From Fimbriimonas sp. (GTDB taxonomy: Bacteria > Armatimonadota > Fimbriimonadia > Fimbriimonadales > Fimbriimonadaceae), in the NCBI GenBank assembly GCA_030447945.1, contig JAUJNV010000107.1, positions 1 to 6,505 of the forward strand: DNA of 6,505 bases. Reading direction: 5' to 3'. Of the stretch, positions 1-6,003 are shown piece by piece; position 1 is the stretch's first letter; each line of letters begins with the position of its first letter. A program made the position numbers and the translations under genes. The notes below the pieces were generated by a model, which had not been told where the DNA came from, searched no databases, and was given only the letters and a program-made list of their open reading frames with translations.

Positions 1-6
1 TTCTGC

Positions 7-105
7 TGTAGCCGCAGGTCTTCAGCCTGCGCAGGGCTTCTCGTTCTTCTGCAACAGGGGTTCGTAGCAATGCGCTCTTGCGCAGGCTGAAGACCTGCGG
101 CTACA
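7..105. repeat. 99-bp element with perfect 27-bp terminal inverted repeats (MITE- or REP-like)
   Basis: Positions 7-33 (beginning TGTAGCCGCAGG) are the exact reverse complement of 79-105 (ending CCTGCGGCTACA), with 45 bases between. A perfect 27-bp match is far beyond chance, so this is a real palindromic element. It carries no open frame of note. It lies just past the 3' end of the DinB-like gene on the minus strand, so it could fold in that transcript. It lacks the T-tract of a classical intrinsic terminator. It may be a miniature inverted-repeat element moved by a transposase elsewhere, or a REP-type intergenic repeat. No clear target-site duplication is visible. Confidence 0.8.
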
Positions 106-166
106 TGAGGTGGGGGTTTCGGGACCGACTCGGCGTAGTTGGCTTCTTCTTTTCGTCCGGTCCAGC

Positions 167-661
167 CTAGTCCTCCCGGTTCGGGCTGTGGCCCTTGAGC
201 CAGCGGTAGATCACGAGCTGGCCGAGGTGGTAGTACTCGTGGCGCGCGATCCAGCGGATCATGTCCTCCGGAGCGATGTCGGCGCTGTCGAAGTACCCGA
301 ACCACGACTCCGGGAGCGGGGCGGGCGTCTGGAGCTTCGACTCGTCGGCGCGGGCGACGTAGTCCAGAGTCTCCCGCCGGAGGTCGTCCAGAGCCGCCAG
401 CAGCGCGTCGCCGGAGTCCCCGGTGATCCGCTCGCTCGCCGCCTGCCAGTCCCCCTCCTGCCCCGTGAGCAGGACGCTCATACAGACCGCCTCCATCGCC
501 CCGACCTCCTGAAGGACCGCCCGAGCGCTCCTCATCCCCTCGCCCGGCACCTCGTCGAGCTCGCCCCCGTCCATCGGGGCAACCGTCTCGCGCAGTTCCT
601 TGCGCACATCGGTTAGGTCGTAGATCAGTCGGTCACGGAGAGACTTTGCCATCAGACACAT
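167..661 (-). CDS. DinB-like / DUF664-type putative metal-dependent protein
   Basis: The 164-residue product resembles the DinB/YfiT four-helix-bundle superfamily, whose members are cytoplasmic and often bind a divalent metal through three histidines; many are thiol-dependent transferases of unknown substrate. The main support is HEYYHLGQL at residues 141-149, matching the family's C-terminal HxxxHxGQ signature, followed by IYRWLKG. An acidic N-terminal helix (residues 6-25) and a helix around 45-66 (SARAVLQEVGAMEA) fit the fold. The usual first metal histidine in that second helix is absent: VGAMEA stands where a His is common, so metal binding may be altered or absent. I chose the ATG at 661 over the one at 652 because AAGGG lies about 5 nt upstream of it. 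It is separated by 54 bp from the divergent gene stump at 716. The family is fairly sure; the substrate is unknown. Confidence 0.8.
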   Translation of the reverse strand: MCLMAKSLRDRLIYDLTDVRKELRETVAPMDGGELDEVPGEGMRSARAVLQEVGAMEAVCMSVLLTGQEGDWQAASERITGDSGDALLAALDDLRRETLDYVARADESKLQTPAPLPESWFGYFDSADIAPEDMIRWIARHEYYHLGQLVIYRWLKGHSPNRED

Positions 662-715
662 TCTGACCCTTGGCGATTCGACTTAGGCGGATGTGGACTG
701 AGGTTCGAAGAGTTT

Positions 716-806
716 ATGCTGATGAGCGACGTACACGAGATCGAAAGAGCGGTGCGCGAGCTTTCGCCGGAAGCCTTACCGCAATTCCGCCATAACCCTC
801 CTGATC
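716..806 (+). pseudogene. Truncated antitoxin-like gene stump
   Basis: The reading frame from ATG 716 (or ATG 722) begins MSDVHEIERAVRELSPEALPQF. This is a typical start for small bacterial antitoxins that pair with RelE/ParE-type toxins, where an 'EIERAVRELSPEEL..FR' helix opens the protein. After about 25 residues the family-like text stops (HNPPDLNPDLPEV). The open frame then runs to 1054, but only as a low-complexity Arg/Gly-rich shadow of the phosphoesterase gene on the other strand. The stump lies between the divergent DinB-like gene and the 3' end of that gene. A GAAGAG purine stretch precedes the start. No toxin follows. I read it as the 5' remnant of a lost toxin-antitoxin locus. A short functional peptide is possible but less likely. 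Confidence 0.4.
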
Positions 807-3434
807 TCAATCCTGATCTGCCGGAGGTCGATAGAACCGCTCAGGGAACGGGACGTTCGGCTTCGCTGAGTGCCAGACCGCTCGCGCGACCGTGCTCGCA
901 TGGGCGCGGTCCACGCCGCTCCAGTCGAGCTTCTCGCAGGCGAGCGCGAGCGCGCGGGCTTGGCCTTGGAGCTGGCGGGCGGGTGGGTTCATTTCGTCGA
1001 GGGGGATGCGGTTCGGGCGGGCGGTGTAGGGGCGGGGGTCGGGGCGGGTCGTGAAGCAGGCGGTGAGGGGGGTGCCTGTGCGGTCGAAGCGGTTCATCGG
1101 GGGGATGCCGAGGACGAGGCCCATGGTGCGGACGAAGGAGGTGTGGTTGTACGGCTCGCGCACGACGGTGCCCCGGCGCGTGTAGGGGGAGACGCAGAAG
1201 GCGATGGAGCGGTGGCCGTCGACGTGGTCTACGCCGAGCTGGGAGTCGTCCTGCACGACGAGGATCAGGGTGTCCTTCCAGAAGCGGGATTTGGTGATCG
1301 CTTCGATCATGCGGCCGAGCGCGAGGTCGTGGTCGGCGACGGCGGCGCGGGGGGTGGGGAAGCCGGGGCGCGTGCCGACGGTGTGGTCGTTCGGTAGGAG
1401 CAGGATGCTGAGGTCCGGCATTCGGCCGTCCTTTTCCCATTGGGCGAGGTCGCCGAGGAACTGGTCGGCGCGCCACTGGTCGGAGACGATCGAGGGGAAG
1501 CCGATGTAGCGGGGGTGGAGGTGGGGGCGCAGGGCGGCTTGGCTCGTGTGCGCCTCGATGATCATCCCGTTTCGCCCGCTCTTGTAGTCCTGCCAGAGCT
1601 GCGTCCAAGTGGGAGCCTTACCCGTTGCCGGGTCGATCACGCGGGGCTTGTCGACGAACTCGCCGAAGACGCGCACGCTCTTGTTCGCCTTGGAGGCGGC
1701 GGTCCAGAGGAAGCCCTCGGGGGAGAAGGCGAGGGGGTCGCCGCCGTCGTAGGGGTAGCTCCGGGTATTCGCGGCGTAGTTCTGCTCCGTGTAGCCGTTG
1801 GCGACGGAGGACGAGGTCCACTGGTGGCCGTCGGCGCTGTTGGTGCCGCTCGTATAGAAGTTGTCCAGCAGGACGAACTCGCGGGCGAGGGCGTGGTGGT
1901 TCGGACTGACCTCTTCGGGGAAGGTGCAGAGGGACGGGTCTCCGTTCCCTTCGCGCATGTCGCCCATCGTCGAGTCGTAGGTCAGGTTCTCCTTGATGAT
2001 GTAGACGACGTGCTTGAACACCGACGGCTCGCCCAGCCGCTGCGGGATGGGGACGGGGCGGCGGTTCGCGCGGGCTTTGGGGCTCTCGTTCCAGCGGTTG
2101 TTCGCCGCCACGGTGCGCGAGTGGCGGCCGAGGTTGCGGATCTCCGCCAGCCGGATGGATTGGAAGGTGCCGACGCTGTCGTGGACCCCGTAGGCCGTCT
2201 TTTTATCGCTCGGACGCGCGCCGATCCCCTTCGCGCTCGCGACCAGCATGCAGTCGCCCGCCAGCCCCAGGGCGATGGGATACCACCCGGTGGGCAGGTA
2301 CCCCTCGACGACCGGCCTCGCGCCCAGGCGCGCGACGGCAACCGCGTTCACGCCGCCGAGCGCCACGTACAACCGCCGCCCGTCCGCGGAGGGGACGACA
2401 TCGGTCGGCATCTGGCCGAAGAGGGGGTCTTGGCGCGGGCGCAGACTGAGATTGCCGGCCACGCGCCCGCCCGCGACGTCGAGGAAGCTCACGCTGTCCG
2501 AATCGGTCTCGGTGACGTAAGAGTGCGCCCGTTCGCGGAGAAGGCCATGCCGGCGGGGTGCCGTCCGACGGAGACCTCGCGTGCGCGGGCGCTCCCGCTG
2601 CCCGAGGGCGAGGTGTCGATGAGCGAGACGCTCCCGCGCCAGGCCGCGTCGGTGCGCGGGTCGATCTGCACCGGCGTGCCCGCCAGAGAGCGCCGTGGGC
2701 ACGCCCGTGCCCTCGAACGGCCGGCCCGTGTTCGGGTCCATCTGCGCGTCCGACGCGCCGACCCGCGCGCCGCCCCGGTTGGCGACCGCGAGCGTCTTCC
2801 CCGTCGTGCGAGAGGCTCAGGCGGAAGGGGGCGCGACGCCGGTTGGGATCACGCGCCGGACGGAGCCGCTCGCGAGATCGACCTCCGCCACCGCATTGCG
2901 GATGCTCATGCCGACGAACAGGGTCCCTCCGTCCGGTGAGACGGCGAGGCCGGTGAGCTGGGATTCCCTCCGGTCGGCTTGCCCTCGGGGGTGAGCGTGT
3001 TCACGGGAAAGTCCCGCGCCTTCGTCAGCGCGCTCCCGTCCCACGCCGCCACCACGACCCGCCCGTTCGCCCCTCGATGCGCAGATCGTCTTCCCATCGG
3101 GCGTCCAGGCGACGCCGAGCGGCCCCGCGCCCATGTCGAGCTGCCCGCCCATCGTCCCATCCGGGCGCAGCACGACCAGCCGCCGGTGCGCGAGCACCGC
3201 GACCGCGCTCCCGTCCGGGCTTACGGCGAGGTCCTTCGGGCGCGCGTACTCGAACCGCACGACCTGCCCGATCGGCGAGAGCGTCTGGTTCGTCGGCACG
3301 AGGAACGTGCCATTGCGTTGCTCGCCGAGGGTGACGATCCTCTGCGCTACGAGGCCCATTGCGACTAACGTGCCGGCCCCGGCGACCGCGATCCAGACCC
3401 GACCCTTTCCGCCTCTTCCGTTGACTCGCAGCAC
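807..3434 (-). CDS. YncE-family beta-propeller / alkaline-phosphatase-superfamily phosphoesterase, interrupted by frameshifts
   Basis: This is a bifunctional YncE-type propeller fused to a phosphoesterase domain (PF04185-like). The reconstructed product is 875 residues. It has a GTG start at 3434, a basic N-terminus and a hydrophobic segment at about 13-30 (VWIAVAGAGTLVAMGLVA), implying export. Seven propeller-type repeats follow at about 67, 105, 160, 204, 293, 342 and 383 (e.g. PKDLAVSPDGSAVAV, LTGLAVSPDGGTLFV, PTDVVPSADGRRLYV). The phosphoesterase domain starts near 472 (VFKHVVYIIKENLTYD). It contains NSADGHQW (532-539, likely nucleophile region), VVQDD (726-730) and DHVDGHR (736-742), which by analogy to AcpA-type enzymes would bind metal and phosphate. 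The C-terminal AVWHSAKPNVPFPERF also fits the family. Family members usually have Arg where this protein has Leu in KENLTYD. Six single-base indels break the frame between 3073 and 2518; from 2519 to the stop it is clean. As written, 2741-807 and 3434-2817 are the longest open parts. The substrate is unknown. Confidence 0.85.
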
Positions 3435-3534
3435 TTCGCTCTATCTTAGGCCGTTTGGAGATCCGCAGGCTATCGGTGGCCGTCAGAATGCCGCATCTTG
3501 GGATCGTCTCCCCGGAATAGGATGAGTCACTGCC

Positions 3535-3774
3535 ATGGACACAACCACGGTTCTCCAGGAGATCGACGGCTGGCCGGTTGAGGAGCGTCTTCGGCTCGTG
3601 CAAGCTGTTTGGGACGGAATCGTCGAAAGAGGCTCCGTGCCGGAGCCAACCGAGGCTCAGCGAACGGAGCTGGATCACCGATTGGCGGCGATGGAGGCCA
3701 CCCCCGAGGAGGCCACCCCTGGGGAGGTCGTTCCCTGGGAGACGGTACGGGAGCAGGCGCGGCGCCTTCGGTGA
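3535..3774 (+). CDS. Addiction-module antitoxin (PF09720 / TIGR02574-like)
   Basis: The 79-residue acidic protein matches the small antitoxin family paired with RelE/ParE-type toxins. It opens with a helix, VLQEIDGWPVEERLRLVQAV, the family's 'LP.eERl.L.eall' region. It continues with LDHRLAAMEATPEE at about 47-60 and ends with VVPWETVREQARRL, the usual 'PWeeV' tail that contacts the toxin. Its role would be to bind and neutralise the toxin and repress its own promoter. Residues 54-58 and 59-63 (EATPE, EATPG) come from a 15-bp tandem duplication at 3694-3723. Upstream, AGGATGAG sits 10-17 nt before the ATG, a weak ribosome site. The TGA overlaps a GTG at 3771, the coupled arrangement typical of antitoxin-toxin pairs, but the toxin frame is eroded. 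It is divergent from the phosphoesterase gene, about 100 bp away. Confidence 0.8.
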   Translation: MDTTTVLQEIDGWPVEERLRLVQAVWDGIVERGSVPEPTEAQRTELDHRLAAMEATPEEATPGEVVPWETVREQARRLR

Positions 3775-3920
3775 GCCTCCCGATCGTCTTCCGGCTGGCG
3801 CTTCGCGCCGGGACCACTCTGCGTAGTCCTTATCAGGCAGCCTCGGGTGGGGGCGTTCGGCCGGGGCGGGTACCCGTCAGCGGCGAAAGCTCGTTCTTGA
3901 TAGGGTCCATTCGGTCGTGA
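3771..3920 (+). pseudogene. Decayed RelE/ParE-type toxin remnant
   Basis: A GTG at 3771 overlaps the antitoxin stop by 4 nt (GTGA). The frame reads VSLPIVFRLALRAG, very like the start of RelE/ParE-family toxins ('MSLPIVFRPEARAE...'), which are ribosome-dependent mRNA interferases or gyrase poisons. Further on, PYQAASGGGVRPGR sits at the spacing where such toxins have WYEA..PGLG..F, but with key residues changed. The frame ends at 3920 after 49 codons; these toxins are usually about 90-105 residues. No continuation appears in the other plus frames. It also runs into the 3' end of the minus-strand lipoprotein gene. I interpret it as an inactive remnant, leaving the antitoxin an orphan. The toxin identity rests on short similarity only. 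Confidence 0.45.
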
Positions 3921-4290
3921 AGGATTTGCCTCCTAAAGTAAAGGTGCCCTGCCCGACGAAGCCCTCCGGCGTAATATCGAAGGTGCCTGTCTCACGCACG
4001 GAAGCGCCACTCGGGTCGGGGTACGTGAGGTTGTATCTACCGTCGTAAGTTCCGACCGTGCCGGAATAGGTGCTCCGAGTGGAGCCCTCTCCGACGTCTC
4101 CCTTGAGCCTTCCTTCTTCGCTGACCGACGCCGTAACGTTTTGAGCGCCACCCTCGGTTTCGCGTACATCCCGGGTGCCTGAGTAGGAGCCCCTGAAGGG
4201 GCTCGGCTCACCACCGTACTCCGTGCTGCAACCGGAGCAAACAACCGACCCCACAACGATAAGGAGCCAGCCGGCTAGGGACTTCGACAT
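3877..4290 (-). CDS. Small putative lipoprotein of unknown function
   Basis: I do not recognise a named family. The 137-residue product starts MSKS, followed by a hydrophobic stretch at 5-18 (LAGWLLIVVGSVVC) and SGC at 19-21. This looks like a type II signal peptide with lipidation at Cys21, although Cys rather than Leu at -3 makes the lipobox atypical. The rest is rich in Gly, Ser and Thr with alternating hydrophobic residues (FRGSYSGTRDV, YSGTVGTYDGRYNLTY, FVGQGTFTLGGKSFTTEWTL). This suggests a small all-beta domain exposed at the cell surface or in the periplasm. No purine-rich ribosome site is visible before the ATG; the upstream bases are pyrimidine-rich (CGGCCCTCC). It converges on the toxin remnant, overlapping it by about 44 bp, and lies 138 bp downstream of the GH172 gene on the same strand. 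The gene is probably real; its function is unknown. Confidence 0.65.
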   Translation of the reverse strand: MSKSLAGWLLIVVGSVVCSGCSTEYGGEPSPFRGSYSGTRDVRETEGGAQNVTASVSEEGRLKGDVGEGSTRSTYSGTVGTYDGRYNLTYPDPSGASVRETGTFDITPEGFVGQGTFTLGGKSFTTEWTLSRTSFRR

Positions 4291-4428
4291 GGAGGGCCGA
4301 GGATACCGCGGAACAACGGGCGGGGTAATACGGGCGCGCTGAACCGCCGTGCAACGCCGAGAGCCGGTCGCCGCAAATACGGAGCCTCCGGTGCCGTCAG
4401 CAGCTCGCGCCAGGGGGCGAAACGTGGC

Positions 4429-5532
4429 CTACACTACTTCGAGATAATCCTTGTCCGGCAGCGTCGGGAAGGGGGCGGTCGGGAGGGTTTGGTACCAGAA
4501 GGCGACGCTCGCGATGTCGTCCTGGAGGGGGAGGTAGCGGCCGCCGGAGCGCCAGCCGAGGGCCTGGATGGTGACGCGCAGGTCCCTCTCGAAGCGGATC
4601 GGGTCCATGATGTGCCAGCGGTACATGCCGAAGCGGGTGTTCGCCACGTAGTGGCCGTCGGGGCGGATCACCTGGGGGAGGCCCGCGTAGGGGGTCGTGA
4701 ACTCCTGATACTCGAGGGTGTCAACGCCGTACGGGTTCTTGCCCTTCACGTCGAAGTCGTAGGAACCGCAGAAGTAGTCCTCCGTCCCGGTGCCGACGAT
4801 GGTAGCGAACTCGTCGTCGCCGTCGAGGAAGAACTTGATCTCGCCTTCGCCCCACCAGCCGTTGTTGTTCACCCCCCAGGCCATGTAGGTGCCCACGTAC
4901 TGCCCCTGGCCCCGCACGCCGTCGAGGATCGTGTAGACGTCCTTGTACGGCAACGGATTGACCCGGCGGAACTGCGCGTGGAAGTAGGCGGCGTCCTCCG
5001 GCACCTCGGTCAGGGTGTAGTTGATCTGGTAGTACAGGACCATGTGGTCGGTGGCGATATTGGTCATCGTGATCCGGCACCGCCGCCCGAACGGCATCTC
5101 CCAGTAGCAGTTGAACGCGCTGCCCGGATTGACGCAGACGGGAAGGCTCGACACGTGCGCGTACTTGCCCCACCCGCAGGCGAAAAAGTCGCCGACGGGG
5201 CACTCGACGGCGGGCTGCTCCTGGTCGTCCCAGTAGATGCGGAGGATGGTGGAGCGCCAGGTGCCGGTGGGCGTCATCCAGATCTGCTGAATCGCGCCGG
5301 GCCCCTCGATGTCGGCGATCACGCGCTCCTCACCCCCCTCGATGCGGATCGAAGGGGAGATCTTCCAGCCTTGGCCAAGCTCCCGCGCGCAGTTCGCCCC
5401 GGTGCCTTCGGTGGCCCGGCCGCCGCCGCCTTTCGCCCCGTCGAAGTTTTCCGGGGAGATGGAGCGCGTCTTCGCGGAGGAGAGGCGCGAGAGGTTGCCG
5501 AGGTGGAGGCCGAGGCCGTTAAAGTCGGGCAT
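4429..5532 (-). CDS. GH172 (DUF2961) family glycoside hydrolase-like protein
   Basis: The 367-residue protein is a clear DUF2961 member, now glycoside hydrolase family 172. Characterised members act on difructose dianhydrides and on alpha-linked fructofuranosides or arabinofuranosides. Landmarks are NGLGLHLGNLSRLSSAKTRSISPENF at the start, GAIQQIWMT (about 80-87), FNCYWEMPFGRR (140-151), YYQINYTLTEVP (167-178), and GWWGEGEIKFFLDGDDEF then GTGTEDYF (about 225-254). The glutamates in GEGE and GTED (229/231 and 251) are the likely catalytic pair, matching the roughly 20-residue spacing I recall for the family. I chose the ATG at 5532 because family similarity starts there. The frame extends to 5688, but that part is Pro/Gly/Arg-rich and encoded by an intergenic repeat. 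No signal peptide is seen, so the enzyme is probably cytoplasmic. No sugar transporter or regulator adjoins it, so the substrate cannot be inferred. Confidence 0.9.
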   Translation of the reverse strand: MPDFNGLGLHLGNLSRLSSAKTRSISPENFDGAKGGGGRATEGTGANCARELGQGWKISPSIRIEGGEERVIADIEGPGAIQQIWMTPTGTWRSTILRIYWDDQEQPAVECPVGDFFACGWGKYAHVSSLPVCVNPGSAFNCYWEMPFGRRCRITMTNIATDHMVLYYQINYTLTEVPEDAAYFHAQFRRVNPLPYKDVYTILDGVRGQGQYVGTYMAWGVNNNGWWGEGEIKFFLDGDDEFATIVGTGTEDYFCGSYDFDVKGKNPYGVDTLEYQEFTTPYAGLPQVIRPDGHYVANTRFGMYRWHIMDPIRFERDLRVTIQALGWRSGGRYLPLQDDIASVAFWYQTLPTAPFPTLPDKDYLEVV

Positions 5533-5580
5533 GACGCTCTCGACCTTATCCCAAAGCGGTGCCGGCAAACCTGAGAGACC

Positions 5581-5673
5581 GTCGGGAATCCCCCTCCCCT
5601 TGCCGCGATGGTTCGTGCGCGGGAGGGGGGGGGGGGAGGGGGCAGGGGGTGGAGGTTCCGGGCAGTCCCTCCA
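5581..5673 (-). repeat. Intergenic repeat, copy 1 (minus orientation), with a 12-G run
   Basis: Read on the minus strand, this stretch contains GGAGGGACTGCCC, a short variable part, then CACCCCCTGCCCCCTC. It then folds back on itself through CCTCCCGCG and CGCGGCAAGGGGAGG. The same order of motifs occurs on the plus strand at 5826-5893, so the two are diverged copies of one element. On the plus strand, positions 5625-5636 are twelve G in a row, flanked by GGG, GGGGG and GGGGG runs. The repeat lies inside the frame upstream of the GH172 gene, which is why I reject the longer start for that gene. Confidence 0.65.
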
Positions 5674-5690
5674 GCCGGTGAGTTTCACGT

Positions 5691-5781
5691 AGAGGCGCGG
5701 AGAGCGCGGAGGTCTCCTACCTTCGCGCCTCGCCTACAGCAGCTCACCGGACGAGGGGCGACGAAGCATAGACCTCTGCGC
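5691..5781. repeat. Imperfect inverted repeat between the two repeat copies
   Basis: Positions 5704-5715 (GCGCGGAGGTCT) and 5770-5781 (AGACCTCTGCGC) are inverted with one mismatch over 12 bp. The phrase AGAGGCGC at 5691-5698 also matches the complement of the right arm region. CTCTGCGCCTCTGCGAG at 5774-5790 resembles 'ctctgcg..ctctgcg' phrases that recur between genes in many bacterial genomes. No protein with recognisable features is encoded here. I see it as a nested intergenic repeat rather than a gene. Confidence 0.4.
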
Positions 5782-5825
5782 CTCTGCGAGAAGCTCCGGA
5801 ACGTCAGGTTCCGGGCTTGGTCGAA

Positions 5826-5893
5826 GGAGAGACTGCCCAGAGCCCTCACCCCCTGCCCCCTCTCCCGTGACGAGCCACACGGGAGAGGGGGGG
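5826..5893 (+). repeat. Intergenic repeat, copy 2 (plus orientation), strong hairpin
   Basis: The copy begins GGAGAGACTGCCC (5826-5838) and includes CACCCCCTGCCCCCT, matching copy 1 in reverse orientation. It ends in a perfect 14-bp hairpin: 5856-5869 pairs with 5878-5891 around the 8-base loop ACGAGCCA. The stem is very GC-rich, but no T-tract follows on the plus strand, so a classical terminator is unlikely. It is upstream of the pilin-like gene and the GH172 gene, which diverge from this region. It may be a non-autonomous mobile repeat. Confidence 0.65.
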
Positions 5894-5957
5894 CGACGTT
5901 CTCTGCATTTTCGAAGCATGTGACCACTGCTGGAACGAGCATGAATCGCAAGTTTCC

Positions 5958-5982
5958 TGGCATTAATCTTTACTTAATGCCA
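5958..5982. promoter_or_regulatory. AT-rich palindrome upstream of the pilin-like gene, candidate operator
   Basis: TGGCATTAA (5958-5966) and TTAATGCCA (5974-5982) are perfect 9-bp inverted arms around a 7-base centre. In this GC-rich window, such an AT-rich palindrome 21 nt before the ATG at 6004 stands out. It could be a transcription-factor site, part of the promoter, or a hairpin in the leader mRNA. No regulator gene is nearby to match it, and no clear -35/-10 pair can be assigned. Confidence 0.35.
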
Positions 5983-6003
5983 AGAGTGGATGATAATGAC
6001 GAG

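Noticed and set aside
841..1608. A 255-residue minus-strand frame rich in Pro and Arg
   Set aside because: It is an overlapping frame of the phosphoesterase gene, with no motif; the other frame carries conserved catalytic motifs.
1440..2939. A 499-residue open frame on the plus strand
   Set aside because: It is antisense to the phosphoesterase gene, has the Arg/Gly/Val-rich composition of a GC-rich shadow frame and no recognisable domain.
2515..3075. Programmed ribosomal frameshifting in the propeller gene
   Set aside because: Six shifts in both directions, without slippery heptamers and downstream structures at each, cannot be a programmed mechanism. Sequence error or decay is simpler.
3421..3447. 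TTGACT and TATCTT as a promoter for the antitoxin
   Set aside because: The spacing is only 15 bases, the boxes sit 88 bp upstream of the start, and consensus promoters are unproven in this lineage; support is too weak to list.
4489..5574. A 361-residue open frame on the plus strand
   Set aside because: It lies opposite the well-supported GH172 gene and shows only shadow-type composition.
5533..5688. N-terminal extension of the GH172 frame to an upstream ATG at 5688
   Set aside because: The extra 52 residues are Pro/Gly/Arg-rich and come from the intergenic repeat at 5581-5673. Family similarity begins at the Met encoded at 5532.
5856..5891. The perfect hairpin as an intrinsic terminator
   Set aside because: There is no T-tract on either side, and it lies upstream of both flanking genes, not downstream. 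It fits a repeat element better.
5685..5963. A 92-residue minus-strand frame ([14 protein letters not shown]...)
   Set aside because: It runs through the intergenic repeats and hairpin, and has no recognisable family or ribosome site. It is most likely chance.
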